From Streptococcus australis ATCC 700641 (GTDB lineage: Bacteria > Bacillota > Bacilli > Lactobacillales > Streptococcaceae): 64,000 nt of DNA. The notes beneath the pieces are model-generated. The model saw nothing but the letters and a program-made list of their open reading frames with translations. It had not been told where the DNA came from and made no database searches. Below are positions 10,254 to 18,983 of this stretch, piece after piece (position 1 is the first letter of the stretch; every line of letters begins with the position of its first letter). A program made the position numbers and the translations under genes. Location of the stretch: positions 1,064,981 through 1,128,980 of the forward strand of contig NZ_GL636091.1 in the NCBI RefSeq assembly GCF_000186465.1. Direction: 5' to 3'.

Positions 10254-11071
10254 GTCAGATTAAGGTTGTCGCACTAGACTTGGACGGTACTCTCTTAAAC
10301 TCAGAAAAGAAAATCTCCCCTCGGAACCTGGCTGCCATTCGTGCAGCACAAGAAAAAGGGGTCAAGGTGGTTTTGACGACGGGACGTCCTCTCAAGGCCA
10401 TGGATTTTCTGCTCCAAGAGATTGGAACAGCCGGCTTGTCGGATGAATACACCATTACCTTTAATGGAGGCTTGGTACAAAAGAATACAGGAGAGATCAT
10501 TGCGAAAACAGTTTTCTCTCGAGATGATGTCGTCCGCATTTATGAAGAGACAGAAGCCCTTGGTTTGCCCTTAGACGCCATTAGTGAGGGGGATGTTTAT
10601 ACACTGGCATCTGATCAAGAATCTCTTTACCCTCTCTATAATCCTTACTTGAACTTTATTCCTGTTTCTATTGAGGATTTGTCCAGTCAGATAGCTTATA
10701 ATAAGTGTGTAACGGCCTTTCAACAGGACTATTTGGATGGAGCTATTCCAAAGATTTCTCCTGAATTAAGAGAGCGTTTTGAGATTTTTAAATCTAGAGA
10801 CATGCTCTTGGAATGGTGCCCCAAAGGAGTGCAAAAGGATCGAGGCTTAGAAGCTTTGGTGGAGTATTTAGGAATCGATGCTAGCCAAGTCATGGCTTGT
10901 GGAGATGAGGCCAACGATGCCAGCATGTTAAAATGGGCAGGACTAGGAATCGCCATGGCCAATGCGGTGGATGAGGTGAAAGAGATTGCCACACTAGTCT
11001 CAGGCTACACCAATGATGAAGATGCAGTCGGAAGAGCGATTGAAGAATATGTATTGAAGGAGGGTCAATAA
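10250..11071 (+). CDS. Cof-type HAD phosphatase (second of pair)
   Basis: A 273-aa Cof-type HAD hydrolase, paralogous to the gene before it. Motif I is DLDGTLLNSEKK (about 9-20), motif II TTGRPLKAM (about 44-52), and motif IV ACGDEANDASML (about 222). The start ATG overlaps the previous stop (ATGA-type), and its stop overlaps the ftsY start by one base, so it is produced with the smc-ftsY operon. Substrate unknown; Cof-family members often hydrolyse sugar phosphates, FMN or pyridoxal phosphate. Confidence 0.9.
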   Translation: MSQIKVVALDLDGTLLNSEKKISPRNLAAIRAAQEKGVKVVLTTGRPLKAMDFLLQEIGTAGLSDEYTITFNGGLVQKNTGEIIAKTVFSRDDVVRIYEETEALGLPLDAISEGDVYTLASDQESLYPLYNPYLNFIPVSIEDLSSQIAYNKCVTAFQQDYLDGAIPKISPELRERFEIFKSRDMLLEWCPKGVQKDRGLEALVEYLGIDASQVMACGDEANDASMLKWAGLGIAMANAVDEVKEIATLVSGYTNDEDAVGRAIEEYVLKEGQ

Positions 11072-12741
11072 TGGGATTATTTGACCGACTATTTGGAAGA
11101 AAAAAAGAAGAAACAAAACCACAAGCCCAAGAACTTACAGAAGAGCTTGTGGAAAGTCCTGAGGAAGCAAGTTCCTTAGTTGAGCCAGAAACAAGTAAGG
11201 CTTCACAAAGTGATGAAGCTAAGATTTCGGCAATGGAAGCCTACTATGCGGAATTGAAGGAGCGAATGGCTGCCGAATCAGCGCGATCAGCTCAAGAGTC
11301 GAAAGCATTTATTGAAGAATCACCTACAGAAGAGCCTGTCAAACAGGATACAGCTGTCCAGGAAGAGGCCGCTTCTCAAGTAGAGCAGGATACCTCTCCT
11401 GAGGAAGTAGCTGAGCCAGCTTCTGTGACTGAAGACCAGACTTTAGAACTAGAAGCTTCACAAGAAGTGAGTGTGAATGAGGAGCAACTAGATTCTTCAT
11501 CAGATCTTGTCCAAGAAGCCCTTGAAGAAGAAGTTCTTGTAAGGCCAGATATAGAAGCTGAGACTTCAAGCCCTTCCAAAGAACCTGAGGAGGTAGTTGA
11601 AGAAGAGTCTGAAGTTGTGCCAGAATTGGAAGTGGTAAAGGAAGCACCAATTCTTGAAGAAGAAACACTTGAAAGTTTAGAGGCAGTAACCGAAGAGCTT
11701 GAAGCAGAATCACCAGTAGAAGAACCTACTAGCGAACCTGAAATTTCCGAAGAGGTTGAAGAAGAGCCTGTAGTAGAAGAAACGACAAGTGAGCCAGAAA
11801 TTGCTGAACCAACAGAAACGGTTCAAGATAAATACAATCGGAGCTTGAAGAAAACTCGGACCGGCTTTGGAGCAGCTCTTAATGCCTTCTTTGCCAACTT
11901 CCGTTCTGTCGATGAAGATTTCTTTGAAGAGTTAGAAGAACTCTTGATTATGAGTGACGTAGGGGTCCAGGTCGCATCGAATCTGACAGAAGAGCTCCGC
12001 TATGAAGCGCGTTTGGAAAATGCCAAGAAACCGGATGTCTTGCGCCGAGTGATCATTGAAAAATTGGTGGATCTCTACGAAAAGGATGGCCAATACAATG
12101 AGCAAATCAACTTTAAAGATGGCTTGACTGTCATGCTTTTTGTGGGAGTTAATGGCGTTGGGAAAACCACTTCTATCGGAAAACTAGCTCATAAGTACAA
12201 GAAGGAAGGCAAAAAAGTGATGCTAGTCGCAGCAGATACCTTCCGAGCAGGCGCCGTTGCTCAGTTGGCCGAATGGGGACGCCGTGTGGATGTACCTGTT
12301 GTCACTGGTCCTGAAAAATCAGATCCTGCAAGTGTGGTCTTTGATGGAATGGAACGGGCAGTAGCAGAACAAGTCGATGTTTTGATGATTGATACAGCCG
12401 GCCGCCTTCAGAATAAAGACAATCTTATGGCCGAGTTGGAAAAAATCGGTCGCATTATCAAGCGAGTGGATCCTACAGCCCCTCATGAAACCTTCTTGGC
12501 CCTGGATGCGTCTACAGGACAAAATGCGCTGGTTCAAGCCAAGGAATTCTCAAAGATTACTCCGATTACTGGTATCGTTCTCACTAAGATTGATGGAACA
12601 GCTCGAGGAGGAGTGGTTCTTGCGATTCGAGAAGAATTGGATATTCCAGTGAAATTAATCGGTTTTGGTGAAAAAATCGATGATATCGGTGAATTTAATT
12701 CTGAAAACTTTATGCGTGGCTTGTTAGAAGGTTTGATATAA
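11071..12741 (+). CDS. ftsY: signal recognition particle receptor FtsY
   Basis: SRP receptor GTPase that docks ribosome-SRP complexes on the membrane for co-translational insertion. The C-terminal NG domain (about 260-556) is canonical: G1 GVNGVGKTTS at about 359, DTFRAGAVAQ, DTAGR, TKIDGTARGG and GFGEKIDD. The N-terminal 250 residues are a very acidic, low-complexity A domain (Glu, Ser, Val and Pro rich) with an internal near-repeat around residues 215-250 (EEPTSEPEIS then EETTSEPEIA). Such domains vary in length between species. Last gene of the rnc-smc operon; a terminator follows. Confidence 0.97.
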   Translation: MGLFDRLFGRKKEETKPQAQELTEELVESPEEASSLVEPETSKASQSDEAKISAMEAYYAELKERMAAESARSAQESKAFIEESPTEEPVKQDTAVQEEAASQVEQDTSPEEVAEPASVTEDQTLELEASQEVSVNEEQLDSSSDLVQEALEEEVLVRPDIEAETSSPSKEPEEVVEEESEVVPELEVVKEAPILEEETLESLEAVTEELEAESPVEEPTSEPEISEEVEEEPVVEETTSEPEIAEPTETVQDKYNRSLKKTRTGFGAALNAFFANFRSVDEDFFEELEELLIMSDVGVQVASNLTEELRYEARLENAKKPDVLRRVIIEKLVDLYEKDGQYNEQINFKDGLTVMLFVGVNGVGKTTSIGKLAHKYKKEGKKVMLVAADTFRAGAVAQLAEWGRRVDVPVVTGPEKSDPASVVFDGMERAVAEQVDVLMIDTAGRLQNKDNLMAELEKIGRIIKRVDPTAPHETFLALDASTGQNALVQAKEFSKITPITGIVLTKIDGTARGGVVLAIREELDIPVKLIGFGEKIDDIGEFNSENFMRGLLEGLI

Positions 12742-12743
12742 AC

Positions 12744-12778
12744 AAAAAAACTCATCTCCGAAGAGAGATGAGTTTTTT
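12744..12778 (+). terminator. ftsY terminator, left mirror copy
   Basis: ACTCATCTC (12750-12758), loop CGAAGA, GAGATGAGT (12765-12773), then a T-run, directly after ftsY. A copy with the reverse-complement loop (TCTTCG) serves zwf at 13188-13220. Confidence 0.9.
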
Positions 12779-13008
12779 GAATGTAGACAAACTATTGTTT
12801 TACATAAAACGGCTAGATGATTTTCAAAAAATGACTTTTATTTTTTAGCCATTTAAGAAGATTGAAAACTTTCCGCCGTGAGAAAAGTGCTAGAGACACT
12901 AGTGTTTCTAGCACTCGGGAGTTTTGAGAGTAAAACAGTTCGGCGAACTGTTTTAGCCTAAGCCTAGAAATATAAAAGCGAAGAGGCTCAAAACTAATTG
13001 AACACGGG

Positions 13009-13089
13009 CTGCGGATTGTGTCAAAAAGATAAGTTCTCCTAGAATCGAAAGATTCTGTGTCAAACTTCCTATTTTGACTTTATCCGCAG
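13009..13089. repeat. nested palindrome inside element A
   Basis: CTGCGGAT and ATCCGCAG close an inner palindrome with near-matching arms TGTCAAAAAGATAAGTT and the complement of AACTTCCTATTTTGACT, centred on AGAATC-GAAA-GATTCT. The short copy of the element lacks this block, so it is a separate insertion or a lost module. Confidence 0.6.
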
Positions 13090-13187
13090 ACGCCCTTTGT
13101 ATCTTAATAAGTCATGGAACTTCGTAGAAGTTCCATGACGTCCGTACTCACCTAAGGGAAGTTTTTCAGAAGACTTTATCTTCAATC

Positions 13188-13220
13188 TGAAAACTCATCT
13201 CTCTTCGGAGATGAGTTTTT
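13188..13220 (-). terminator. zwf terminator, right mirror copy
   Basis: Read on the minus strand this repeats the ftsY terminator: ACTCATCTC, loop CGAAGA, GAGATGAGT, then TTTT. It lies 28 nt beyond the zwf stop. Confidence 0.8.
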
Positions 13221-13248
13221 AAGTTGCACCTTTAGTCAGTTGAACGAT

Positions 13249-14715
13249 TTATTCTTCAATTGCTGGTTGCCAGACCCATTCAGCATTGTAATCCTTCAAG
13301 AGGTCGAAGGAAGCTTGAGGTCCCATGGTTCCAGATTTATATTCATGAAGAGGTACTTGATTTTCAGACCACATGTGTTCGATTCGGTCAATCAAGCTCC
13401 AAGATGCTTTTACTTCGTTCCAATGGCTAAAGTTGGTAGAATCATTATTTAAGACATCATAGATCAACTTTTCGTAAGGCTCTGGAGAAGCACCGGTCGC
13501 TGTCGCATCCGTTTCATAGTCAAAAGATATCGGAGCAATCTGGAATTGTTCACCGACTTCTTTCCCGTTGACACTGAGAGAGAAACCTTCATTCGGTTGA
13601 ATGTAGATGGTCAGCACATTTGGTGCAATTTCTTGACCAAAAATAGAGTCCATCTGTTTGAAGACCACATTCACATGGGTTCCCTTTTTTGTCAGACGTT
13701 TTCCTGTACGGAAGAAGAAAGGTACTCCACGGAAGCGATCGCTGTCCACAAAGAAGGCACCAGAGGCAAAGGTCTCGGTCATGGACTCAGGATTGACATT
13801 TGGTTCACTGCGATAAGAGATGTCTTTTTTTCCTTGGATTTTTCCTGAACGGTACTGGCCTCGGATAAATTGTTTCTTTAATTCTTCATCAGAAGGGTTA
13901 ACCAATTGTTCAAAAACTTTCACCTTCTCTTTACGGATGTCTTCCTTGGTGAAGGAGGCTGGTTTGTCCATAGCTAAGAGAGAAAGCAATTGGAGGGTAT
14001 GGTTTTGGACCATGTCGCGGAGGGCACCAGATTCATCATAGTAGCCACCACGTTCTTCGACTCCTAGTCGTTCTGCGAAAGTGATTTGAACATTATCGAT
14101 ATAGTCACGGTTCCAGACGTTTTCAAAGATTAGGTTGGCAAAACGGAGGGCGAAGATGGACTGGATCATTTCTTTACCGAGGTAATGGTCAATCCGGAAA
14201 ATTTGCTCTTCCTCAAAGGTTTCTTCCAGTTCTTTGTTGAGCTGACTAGCTGTTTCTAAATCCGTTCCAAATGGTTTTTCAACGATCAAACGTTCAAAAC
14301 CTTTTCCATCCACAATGCCTTCAGATTTCAAATGTTTGGCAATTGTTCCAAAGAATTGAGGTGCCATGGATAGGAAGAAGAGTTTATTATGCTCAGCTTG
14401 GTAGGTGTCATTGAGCTGATTTTGAAGTTCACGAAGCTTGATGTAGTGCTCCGTGTCATTAACATCGTGACTTTGATAGTAAAAATGACTGGCAAATTCC
14501 TGCGCCTGTTCAGGACTGTTTGCTAAATCCGAAATGGATTCAACGACAACGGATTCAAAGTATTCTTTGCTCCAAGGACGACGAGCAGTTCCAATCACTG
14601 CAAAATGCTCTGAAAGATTTCCAGTTTTATAGAGTCTAAAAAGGGAAGGGTAGAGCTTGCGGTGGGCTAAATCTCCACTGGCCCCGAAAATGGTTACAAT
14701 TACTTTTGAGGACAT
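13249..14715 (-). CDS. zwf: glucose-6-phosphate 1-dehydrogenase
   Basis: NADP-dependent oxidation of glucose 6-phosphate, entry of the oxidative pentose phosphate pathway and a main NADPH source. The nucleotide-binding motif GASGDLAHRKLYPSLFRL is at the N terminus and the active-site segment RIDHYLGKE near residue 180. Length 488 aa from ATG 14715, with AGG 8 nt upstream; an in-frame ATG at 14721 would add two residues. A TG-N-TAGAAT -10 sequence lies upstream. Transcribed alone, towards ftsY. Confidence 0.96.
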   Translation of the reverse strand: MSSKVIVTIFGASGDLAHRKLYPSLFRLYKTGNLSEHFAVIGTARRPWSKEYFESVVVESISDLANSPEQAQEFASHFYYQSHDVNDTEHYIKLRELQNQLNDTYQAEHNKLFFLSMAPQFFGTIAKHLKSEGIVDGKGFERLIVEKPFGTDLETASQLNKELEETFEEEQIFRIDHYLGKEMIQSIFALRFANLIFENVWNRDYIDNVQITFAERLGVEERGGYYDESGALRDMVQNHTLQLLSLLAMDKPASFTKEDIRKEKVKVFEQLVNPSDEELKKQFIRGQYRSGKIQGKKDISYRSEPNVNPESMTETFASGAFFVDSDRFRGVPFFFRTGKRLTKKGTHVNVVFKQMDSIFGQEIAPNVLTIYIQPNEGFSLSVNGKEVGEQFQIAPISFDYETDATATGASPEPYEKLIYDVLNNDSTNFSHWNEVKASWSLIDRIEHMWSENQVPLHEYKSGTMGPQASFDLLKDYNAEWVWQPAIEE

Positions 14716-14829
14716 GTTCATACCTATTTTCTAACTTGATAAACCATATTCTACCATAAAATTCAGAAAATTTCTCTTTGAAAGTAAAAGTATCCTGACT
14801 TTCATAGGAAAGAAAAGGAGAGAAGCCAC

Positions 14830-14861
14830 GAAAAAAGGTTGGACCGAAAGGTCACAACCTG
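14830..14861 (-). terminator. terminator of the permease operon
   Basis: On the minus strand AGGTTGTGACC-TTTC-GGTCCAACCT with one mismatch and a run of T, about 17 nt after the DUF1980 gene stop. Confidence 0.8.
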
Positions 14862-14877
14862 TTGAGTGATAGACTGC

Positions 14878-15693
14878 CTAGAATACCCGATAAACATAAG
14901 GATTGGCGGGTTTTTCTACTGAGTGAGCTTCCTCTATGTCTAAGACAGGAAGGCTTTGGCCAAGTTGTTTATGGTATTGGATCTTGAGAGTTCCAGTCGC
15001 TTGGACCCAGGTATTGTCTTCATAGGTTTGAGAGGCTCCTTTGGTTAACAAACCATAGACACCTGAGTCGGCGATACAGTGGATAATCCCAAAACGGAAA
15101 AGGAACTGACTGCCCGGATCCTGGGGATCCTTATAAATGAAGCCGGTTAGGGTGAAGGTTTTTCCAGCAAATTCATCTGGATAGTCGTAGATGACTTCCA
15201 TGACTTCCATATAGTTTTCTGTCGTGATCTGGATATGATCCTGCTTGAGGTACTTCTTGGCTGCAGCCCTCATCTCAGATTCATAAGCGGATTTGGTGAA
15301 ATAACTGCTGGTATCTGGCTTGAGGTATTGGTTGGTTGTTCCCTCGTCATTTTGAATATCTTTAGAAGAGCCAGCCGCAATGGGGAAATGATAGCCCTTG
15401 GCTGAAACCGTTTGGGAGTCCAAGGTCACAGTCGGGAAGCCGATCCCTACAATCAAGGGAATCAGGAGCAGAAGAATACTCATGACTTTGGCTTTTTTAC
15501 TGGTGAGATGACTATGAACGGGCAGATTCTTCATCCAAATATAGAGCTGGACGACAGCCAAGAGGAAGGAAAGAATCATTGAGATATAGGCTAAATAGGA
15601 ATAATGCATATTGATGTATTGGTTGAGCTTACCAGATAGCTGCAAATACATAGTAATTTCGAAATAGCCTGCTAAAATGACAAATCGAATCAT
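14878..15693 (-). CDS. TIGR03943/DUF1980 (YcgQ-like) membrane protein
   Basis: A 271-aa protein of the TIGR03943 family that is nearly always encoded next to a YcgR-like permease. Three hydrophobic segments (about 3-20, 35-55 and 75-95) come first, followed by a long extracytoplasmic domain (about 100-271). I place the start at ATG 15693 (MIRFVILAGYFE), because the family begins this way and because it makes an ATGA overlap with the permease stop; the longer frame from 15714 would add seven residues. The partner and operon suggest a transport-related complex; the substrate is unknown. Confidence 0.85.
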   Translation of the reverse strand: MIRFVILAGYFEITMYLQLSGKLNQYINMHYSYLAYISMILSFLLAVVQLYIWMKNLPVHSHLTSKKAKVMSILLLLIPLIVGIGFPTVTLDSQTVSAKGYHFPIAAGSSKDIQNDEGTTNQYLKPDTSSYFTKSAYESEMRAAAKKYLKQDHIQITTENYMEVMEVIYDYPDEFAGKTFTLTGFIYKDPQDPGSQFLFRFGIIHCIADSGVYGLLTKGASQTYEDNTWVQATGTLKIQYHKQLGQSLPVLDIEEAHSVEKPANPYVYRVF

Positions 15694-16595
15694 AGGACCA
15701 CCCCCACAAACCAAGCATAAACCAAGACAACTAGGCTAACGATGCTAATGAATTGGACAATAAAGCGATTGGTCAGATAATTCTTCATCATCAAGAGGTT
15801 CTTGACATCTAGCATAGGTCCGATAACCAAGAAGGCTAGGACAGGAGCCAAGCCAAAACTTGAGAGGAGGGAAGAGCCAATAAAGGCGTCAGCCTCACTA
15901 CACAAAGAGAGGAGGAAGGAGAGAAGCATAAGGAGAAGAATGGCTAGGAGTGGCGTCGCGGAGATAGAAGTCAGCACGCGAGTTGGCACATAAACCTGAA
16001 CCACGCTGGCAAATAAACAACCGAAGACCAGATAGCGTCCAGTATCGAAAAACTCATCAATGGCCTGCACAAATACTTGAAAGAAGCGTTGACCGGCGGA
16101 TAGTTTTGAAAAGTCATGAACATGGACTTCCTTACGGTTGGCCCGTTGGATAGAAGCTGTTTGGAAAAATCCTAGGAAAATCCCCAGAACAGTTGCCACC
16201 AGGATCGATCCGATGGCCCGTAGGAGAGCCATTTGAATGGAATTCCCAAAGGCAGAATAAGTAGCAAAGAGCACAATGGGGTTAATAACCGGGGCTGTCA
16301 CTAGGAAGGGCACAGCTGTATAGCTAGGGACCTTCTTCTCTAAAAAGCGATTGATAATGGGGACGATGCCACACTCACAGGAAGGGAAAATAAAGCCAAT
16401 CAAGGTCCCAAACAGAATTCTCCCCCATTTATTTTTAGGAAGAGCTCGGTAGACTTTTTCAGGGGTGATATAGACATCGATTGCCCCTGAAATGAGACTT
16501 CCAATCAAAACAAAAGGAAGGGCTTCAATCATAATTGAAAGAAAAATTGCTCCAGCTTGAAGGACACTGGTTGGCAGCTGTTGGAAGAAACTCAT
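15690..16595 (-). CDS. YcgR/ArsP-type permease (DUF318)
   Basis: A 301-aa polytopic permease of the DUF318/ArsP_1 family. It has about eight hydrophobic segments and the family motif FPSCECGIVPIINRF near residue 72, with the Cys pair characteristic of these proteins. Some relatives export methylarsenite, but the DUF1980-associated branch has no assigned substrate. It is ATGA-coupled both to the small gene before it and to the DUF1980 gene after it. Confidence 0.85.
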   Translation of the reverse strand: MSFFQQLPTSVLQAGAIFLSIMIEALPFVLIGSLISGAIDVYITPEKVYRALPKNKWGRILFGTLIGFIFPSCECGIVPIINRFLEKKVPSYTAVPFLVTAPVINPIVLFATYSAFGNSIQMALLRAIGSILVATVLGIFLGFFQTASIQRANRKEVHVHDFSKLSAGQRFFQVFVQAIDEFFDTGRYLVFGCLFASVVQVYVPTRVLTSISATPLLAILLLMLLSFLLSLCSEADAFIGSSLLSSFGLAPVLAFLVIGPMLDVKNLLMMKNYLTNRFIVQFISIVSLVVLVYAWFVGVVL

Positions 16596-16738
16596 TTGTC
16601 AGAATCCTTCTGCACTTTTTCCCCTGCTGTTTCATTCTTCTTGTCATCTGGTAAAGTGACTTGAGGGGGATCTGGGAAGACAGCAAATTCCTCAAAGAGT
16701 TTGTCTAAATCGTCTGTTTTTGAAAATTTAATCGCCAT
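16592..16738 (-). CDS. SPJ_0845-like small protein
   Basis: A 48-residue, highly charged, soluble protein (MAIKFSKTDDLDKLFEEF and on, ending KVQKDSDK). It resembles the streptococcal SPJ_0845-type small proteins of unknown function. A strong ribosome binding site, AAGGAG, lies 9 nt before the ATG, and the stop overlaps the permease start (ATGA), so it is the first gene of a three-gene operon. Its place suggests a role with the permease, but nothing in the sequence shows one. Confidence 0.75.
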   Translation of the reverse strand: MAIKFSKTDDLDKLFEEFAVFPDPPQVTLPDDKKNETAGEKVQKDSDK

Positions 16739-16763
16739 GATAGGTCTCCTTTTCTTTTTTCTC

Positions 16764-16772
16764 ATTATATCA
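16764..16772 (-). promoter_or_regulatory. extended -10 promoter of the permease operon
   Basis: Minus strand TGATATAAT, about 25 nt before the small-protein ATG; divergent to the tex promoter. Confidence 0.55.
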
Positions 16773-16840
16773 AATTCTCAAAAAAGAGGGGAAAATCAAG
16801 TCCAAAAGTGAGATGAAAAAGCAGTATAGAAGGCCTTCTA

Positions 16841-16849
16841 TGGTATAAT
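16841..16849 (+). promoter_or_regulatory. tex leaderless-type promoter
   Basis: TGGTATAAT ends 7 nt before the tex ATG, so transcription should begin at or next to the start codon. The string around it (TATGGTATAAT-N-GAAGCTATGGA) recurs at 62215-62237. Confidence 0.65.
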
Positions 16850-16856
16850 AGAAGCT

Positions 16857-18983
16857 ATGGAAAAATATGAAAAAATAGCCCAAGAACTGGGCGTCAGTCT
16901 CAAACAAATTGATACTGTTTTAACCTTAACAGCAGAGGGATACACCATCCCCTTTATCGCTCGGTATCGGAAAGATGCTACAGGGAATCTAGATGAAGTA
17001 GCCATCAAAGCTATTATCGATATGGACAAGTCTTTGACAGCCTTGGCTGATCGGAAAGAAACTGTCCTCGCTAAGATTGAAGAGCTTGGGAAACTGACCC
17101 CAGCCTTAAAAGAAGCGATTGAGCAGGCTGAAAAACTGGCAGATGTGGAAGAATTGTATCTTCCCTACAAGGAAAAGCGCCGGACCAAGGCTACCATTGC
17201 GCGTGAGGCAGGCCTTTTCCCACTTGCTCGGATGATTTTGCAAGATCAAAAGGACTTGGAAACTTCAGCAGAAGAATTCCTATCTGAAGGATTTCCAACT
17301 GTAAAGGATGCAATCTCTGGTGCTATCGATATCTTGGTCGAAGCGATTGCAGAAGACCCGCAATTGCGTAACCTCACCTACCAGGAGATTCGCAAACACT
17401 CCTTGATCACTTCTAGCTTGAAGGATGAGAGCAAAGACGAGAAGCAAGTCTTCCAAATCTATTATGATTTTTCTGAGAAGATTGCAAACATGCAGGGCTA
17501 CCGAACACTTGCCTTAAACCGTGGAGAAAAATTGGGGGTATTAAAGGTTGGATTTGAGCATCCTGTAGACCGTTTGATTCGTCACTTTGAAGCTCGATTT
17601 AAATCGAAGAATAGCTACATCGAAGAAGTTATTAACCAAGCTCTGAAAAAGAAAATGCTACCAGCTATGGAGCGTCGAATTCGGACAGAATTTACAGAAG
17701 TGGCAGAAGATGGGGCCATTCAGCTTTTCTCTGAAAATCTTCGTCACCTCTTGCTGATTGCTCCCCTCAAGGGGCGCGTGGTCTTAGGCTTTGACCCAGC
17801 TTTCCGGACAGGAGCCAAATTGGCTGTTGTCGATCAAACAGGAAAGATGTTAACCACTCAGGTGATTTATCCTGTTGCACCGGCTAAAGCAACACAAATT
17901 GAAGCTGCAAAAGAAGAACTGAAACGGTTGATTCGTCAATACAGCGTGGAAATCATTGCGATTGGGAATGGAACGGCAAGTCGAGAAAGCGAAGCCTTTG
18001 TTGCGGAAGTCCTCAAGGAAGTTCCAAATGTGAGTTATGTCATTGTGAATGAAAGTGGTGCATCTGTTTATTCAGCTAGTGAATTGGCTCGCCATGAGTT
18101 TCCGGAACTGACAGTTGAAAAGCGTTCAGCCATCTCCATTGCCCGTCGTTTGCAGGATCCATTGGCTGAGTTGGTCAAGATTGATCCGAAATCAATCGGA
18201 GTCGGCCAGTACCAGCACGATGTCAGCCAGAAGAAATTATCTGAAAGCCTTGATTTTGTTGTCGATACTGTGGTGAACCAAGTCGGAGTTAATATTAACA
18301 CTGCTAGTCCAGCCCTCTTGTCCCACGTGGCTGGTCTCAATAAAACCATTTCTGAGAACATCGTGAAGTACCGGGAAGAAGAAGGGTTGATCACTTCTCG
18401 GGCACAGATTAAAAAGGTTCCTCGTCTGGGAGCCAAGGCTTTTGAACAGGCAGCTGGTTTCTTACGGATTCCAGAAAGTGAGAATTTCCTCGATCGGACA
18501 GGGGTCCATCCAGAAAGTTACCCTGCAGTGAAGAAGCTCTTTACCTTACTAGGGATTAGGGAGATGGATGAAGAAGCCCAAGTCAAATTAAAACAAATTG
18601 ACACAGTTTCTATGGCCCAGGAGCTTGAAATTGGCCCTGAGACCTTAAAAGATATTGTCGCAGATCTTCTCAAACCTGGTCGTGATTTACGTGATTCTTT
18701 TGATGCTCCCGTCCTTCGCCAGGATGTTCTTGATTTGAAGGACTTGAAGATTGGTCAAAAACTAGAAGGGGTTGTCCGCAATGTTGTTGACTTTGGGGCC
18801 TTTGTCGATATTGGGATTCATGAAGATGGTTTGATCCACATTTCACAAATGAGCCAGCAATTTATCAAGCATCCAAGTCAAGTTGTTTCAGTTGGCGACC
18901 TAGTGACCGTTTGGGTTTACAAGATTGATTTAGAACGGGAAAAAGTAAATCTTTCCCTCTTGGCACCACATGAATCTAACTAA
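16857..18983 (+). CDS. tex: Tex RNA-binding protein
   Basis: Tex/Spt6-like nucleic-acid-binding protein, 708 aa, which affects transcription and stress or toxin expression in several bacteria. It has the Tex N-terminal helical domain (about 1-190), the YqgF-like RNase H fold (about 320-450, [16 protein letters not shown]), tandem helix-hairpin-helix repeats (about 480-560), and a C-terminal S1 domain (about 635-705: [20 protein letters not shown]). The start codon has no ribosome binding site and follows a -10 box by 7 nt. It overlaps the SprT-like gene by 14 nt. Confidence 0.96.
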   Translation: MEKYEKIAQELGVSLKQIDTVLTLTAEGYTIPFIARYRKDATGNLDEVAIKAIIDMDKSLTALADRKETVLAKIEELGKLTPALKEAIEQAEKLADVEELYLPYKEKRRTKATIAREAGLFPLARMILQDQKDLETSAEEFLSEGFPTVKDAISGAIDILVEAIAEDPQLRNLTYQEIRKHSLITSSLKDESKDEKQVFQIYYDFSEKIANMQGYRTLALNRGEKLGVLKVGFEHPVDRLIRHFEARFKSKNSYIEEVINQALKKKMLPAMERRIRTEFTEVAEDGAIQLFSENLRHLLLIAPLKGRVVLGFDPAFRTGAKLAVVDQTGKMLTTQVIYPVAPAKATQIEAAKEELKRLIRQYSVEIIAIGNGTASRESEAFVAEVLKEVPNVSYVIVNESGASVYSASELARHEFPELTVEKRSAISIARRLQDPLAELVKIDPKSIGVGQYQHDVSQKKLSESLDFVVDTVVNQVGVNINTASPALLSHVAGLNKTISENIVKYREEEGLITSRAQIKKVPRLGAKAFEQAAGFLRIPESENFLDRTGVHPESYPAVKKLFTLLGIREMDEEAQVKLKQIDTVSMAQELEIGPETLKDIVADLLKPGRDLRDSFDAPVLRQDVLDLKDLKIGQKLEGVVRNVVDFGAFVDIGIHEDGLIHISQMSQQFIKHPSQVVSVGDLVTVWVYKIDLEREKVNLSLLAPHESN

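Larger units (their letters stand above)
12744..13220 (-). repeat. hairpin-chain repeat element, long copy (A)
   Basis: This fills the gap between convergent ftsY and zwf; no gene is seen in it. Its core (12865-13165) is bounded by imperfect inverted ends AAAACTTTCC / GGGAAGTTTT and is a string of near-perfect palindromes: 12887-12914, 12932-12954, an arch AGTTTTGAG / CTCAAAACT (12920-12928 with 12987-12995), 13009-13089 and 13111-13139. The outermost hairpins are the ftsY and zwf terminators. It is homologous, in the opposite orientation, to the short copy at 34174-34480, including flanks outside the core. Confidence 0.8.

Noticed and set aside
5229..12741. Many long open frames opposite smc and ftsY
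   Set aside because: They mirror the codon bias of the real genes, lack ribosome binding sites and show no family features.
12744..13220. Reading the two flanking hairpins of the element as a target-site duplication
   Set aside because: The loops are reverse complements, not identical, at both loci, so they are inverted copies; a target duplication would be direct.
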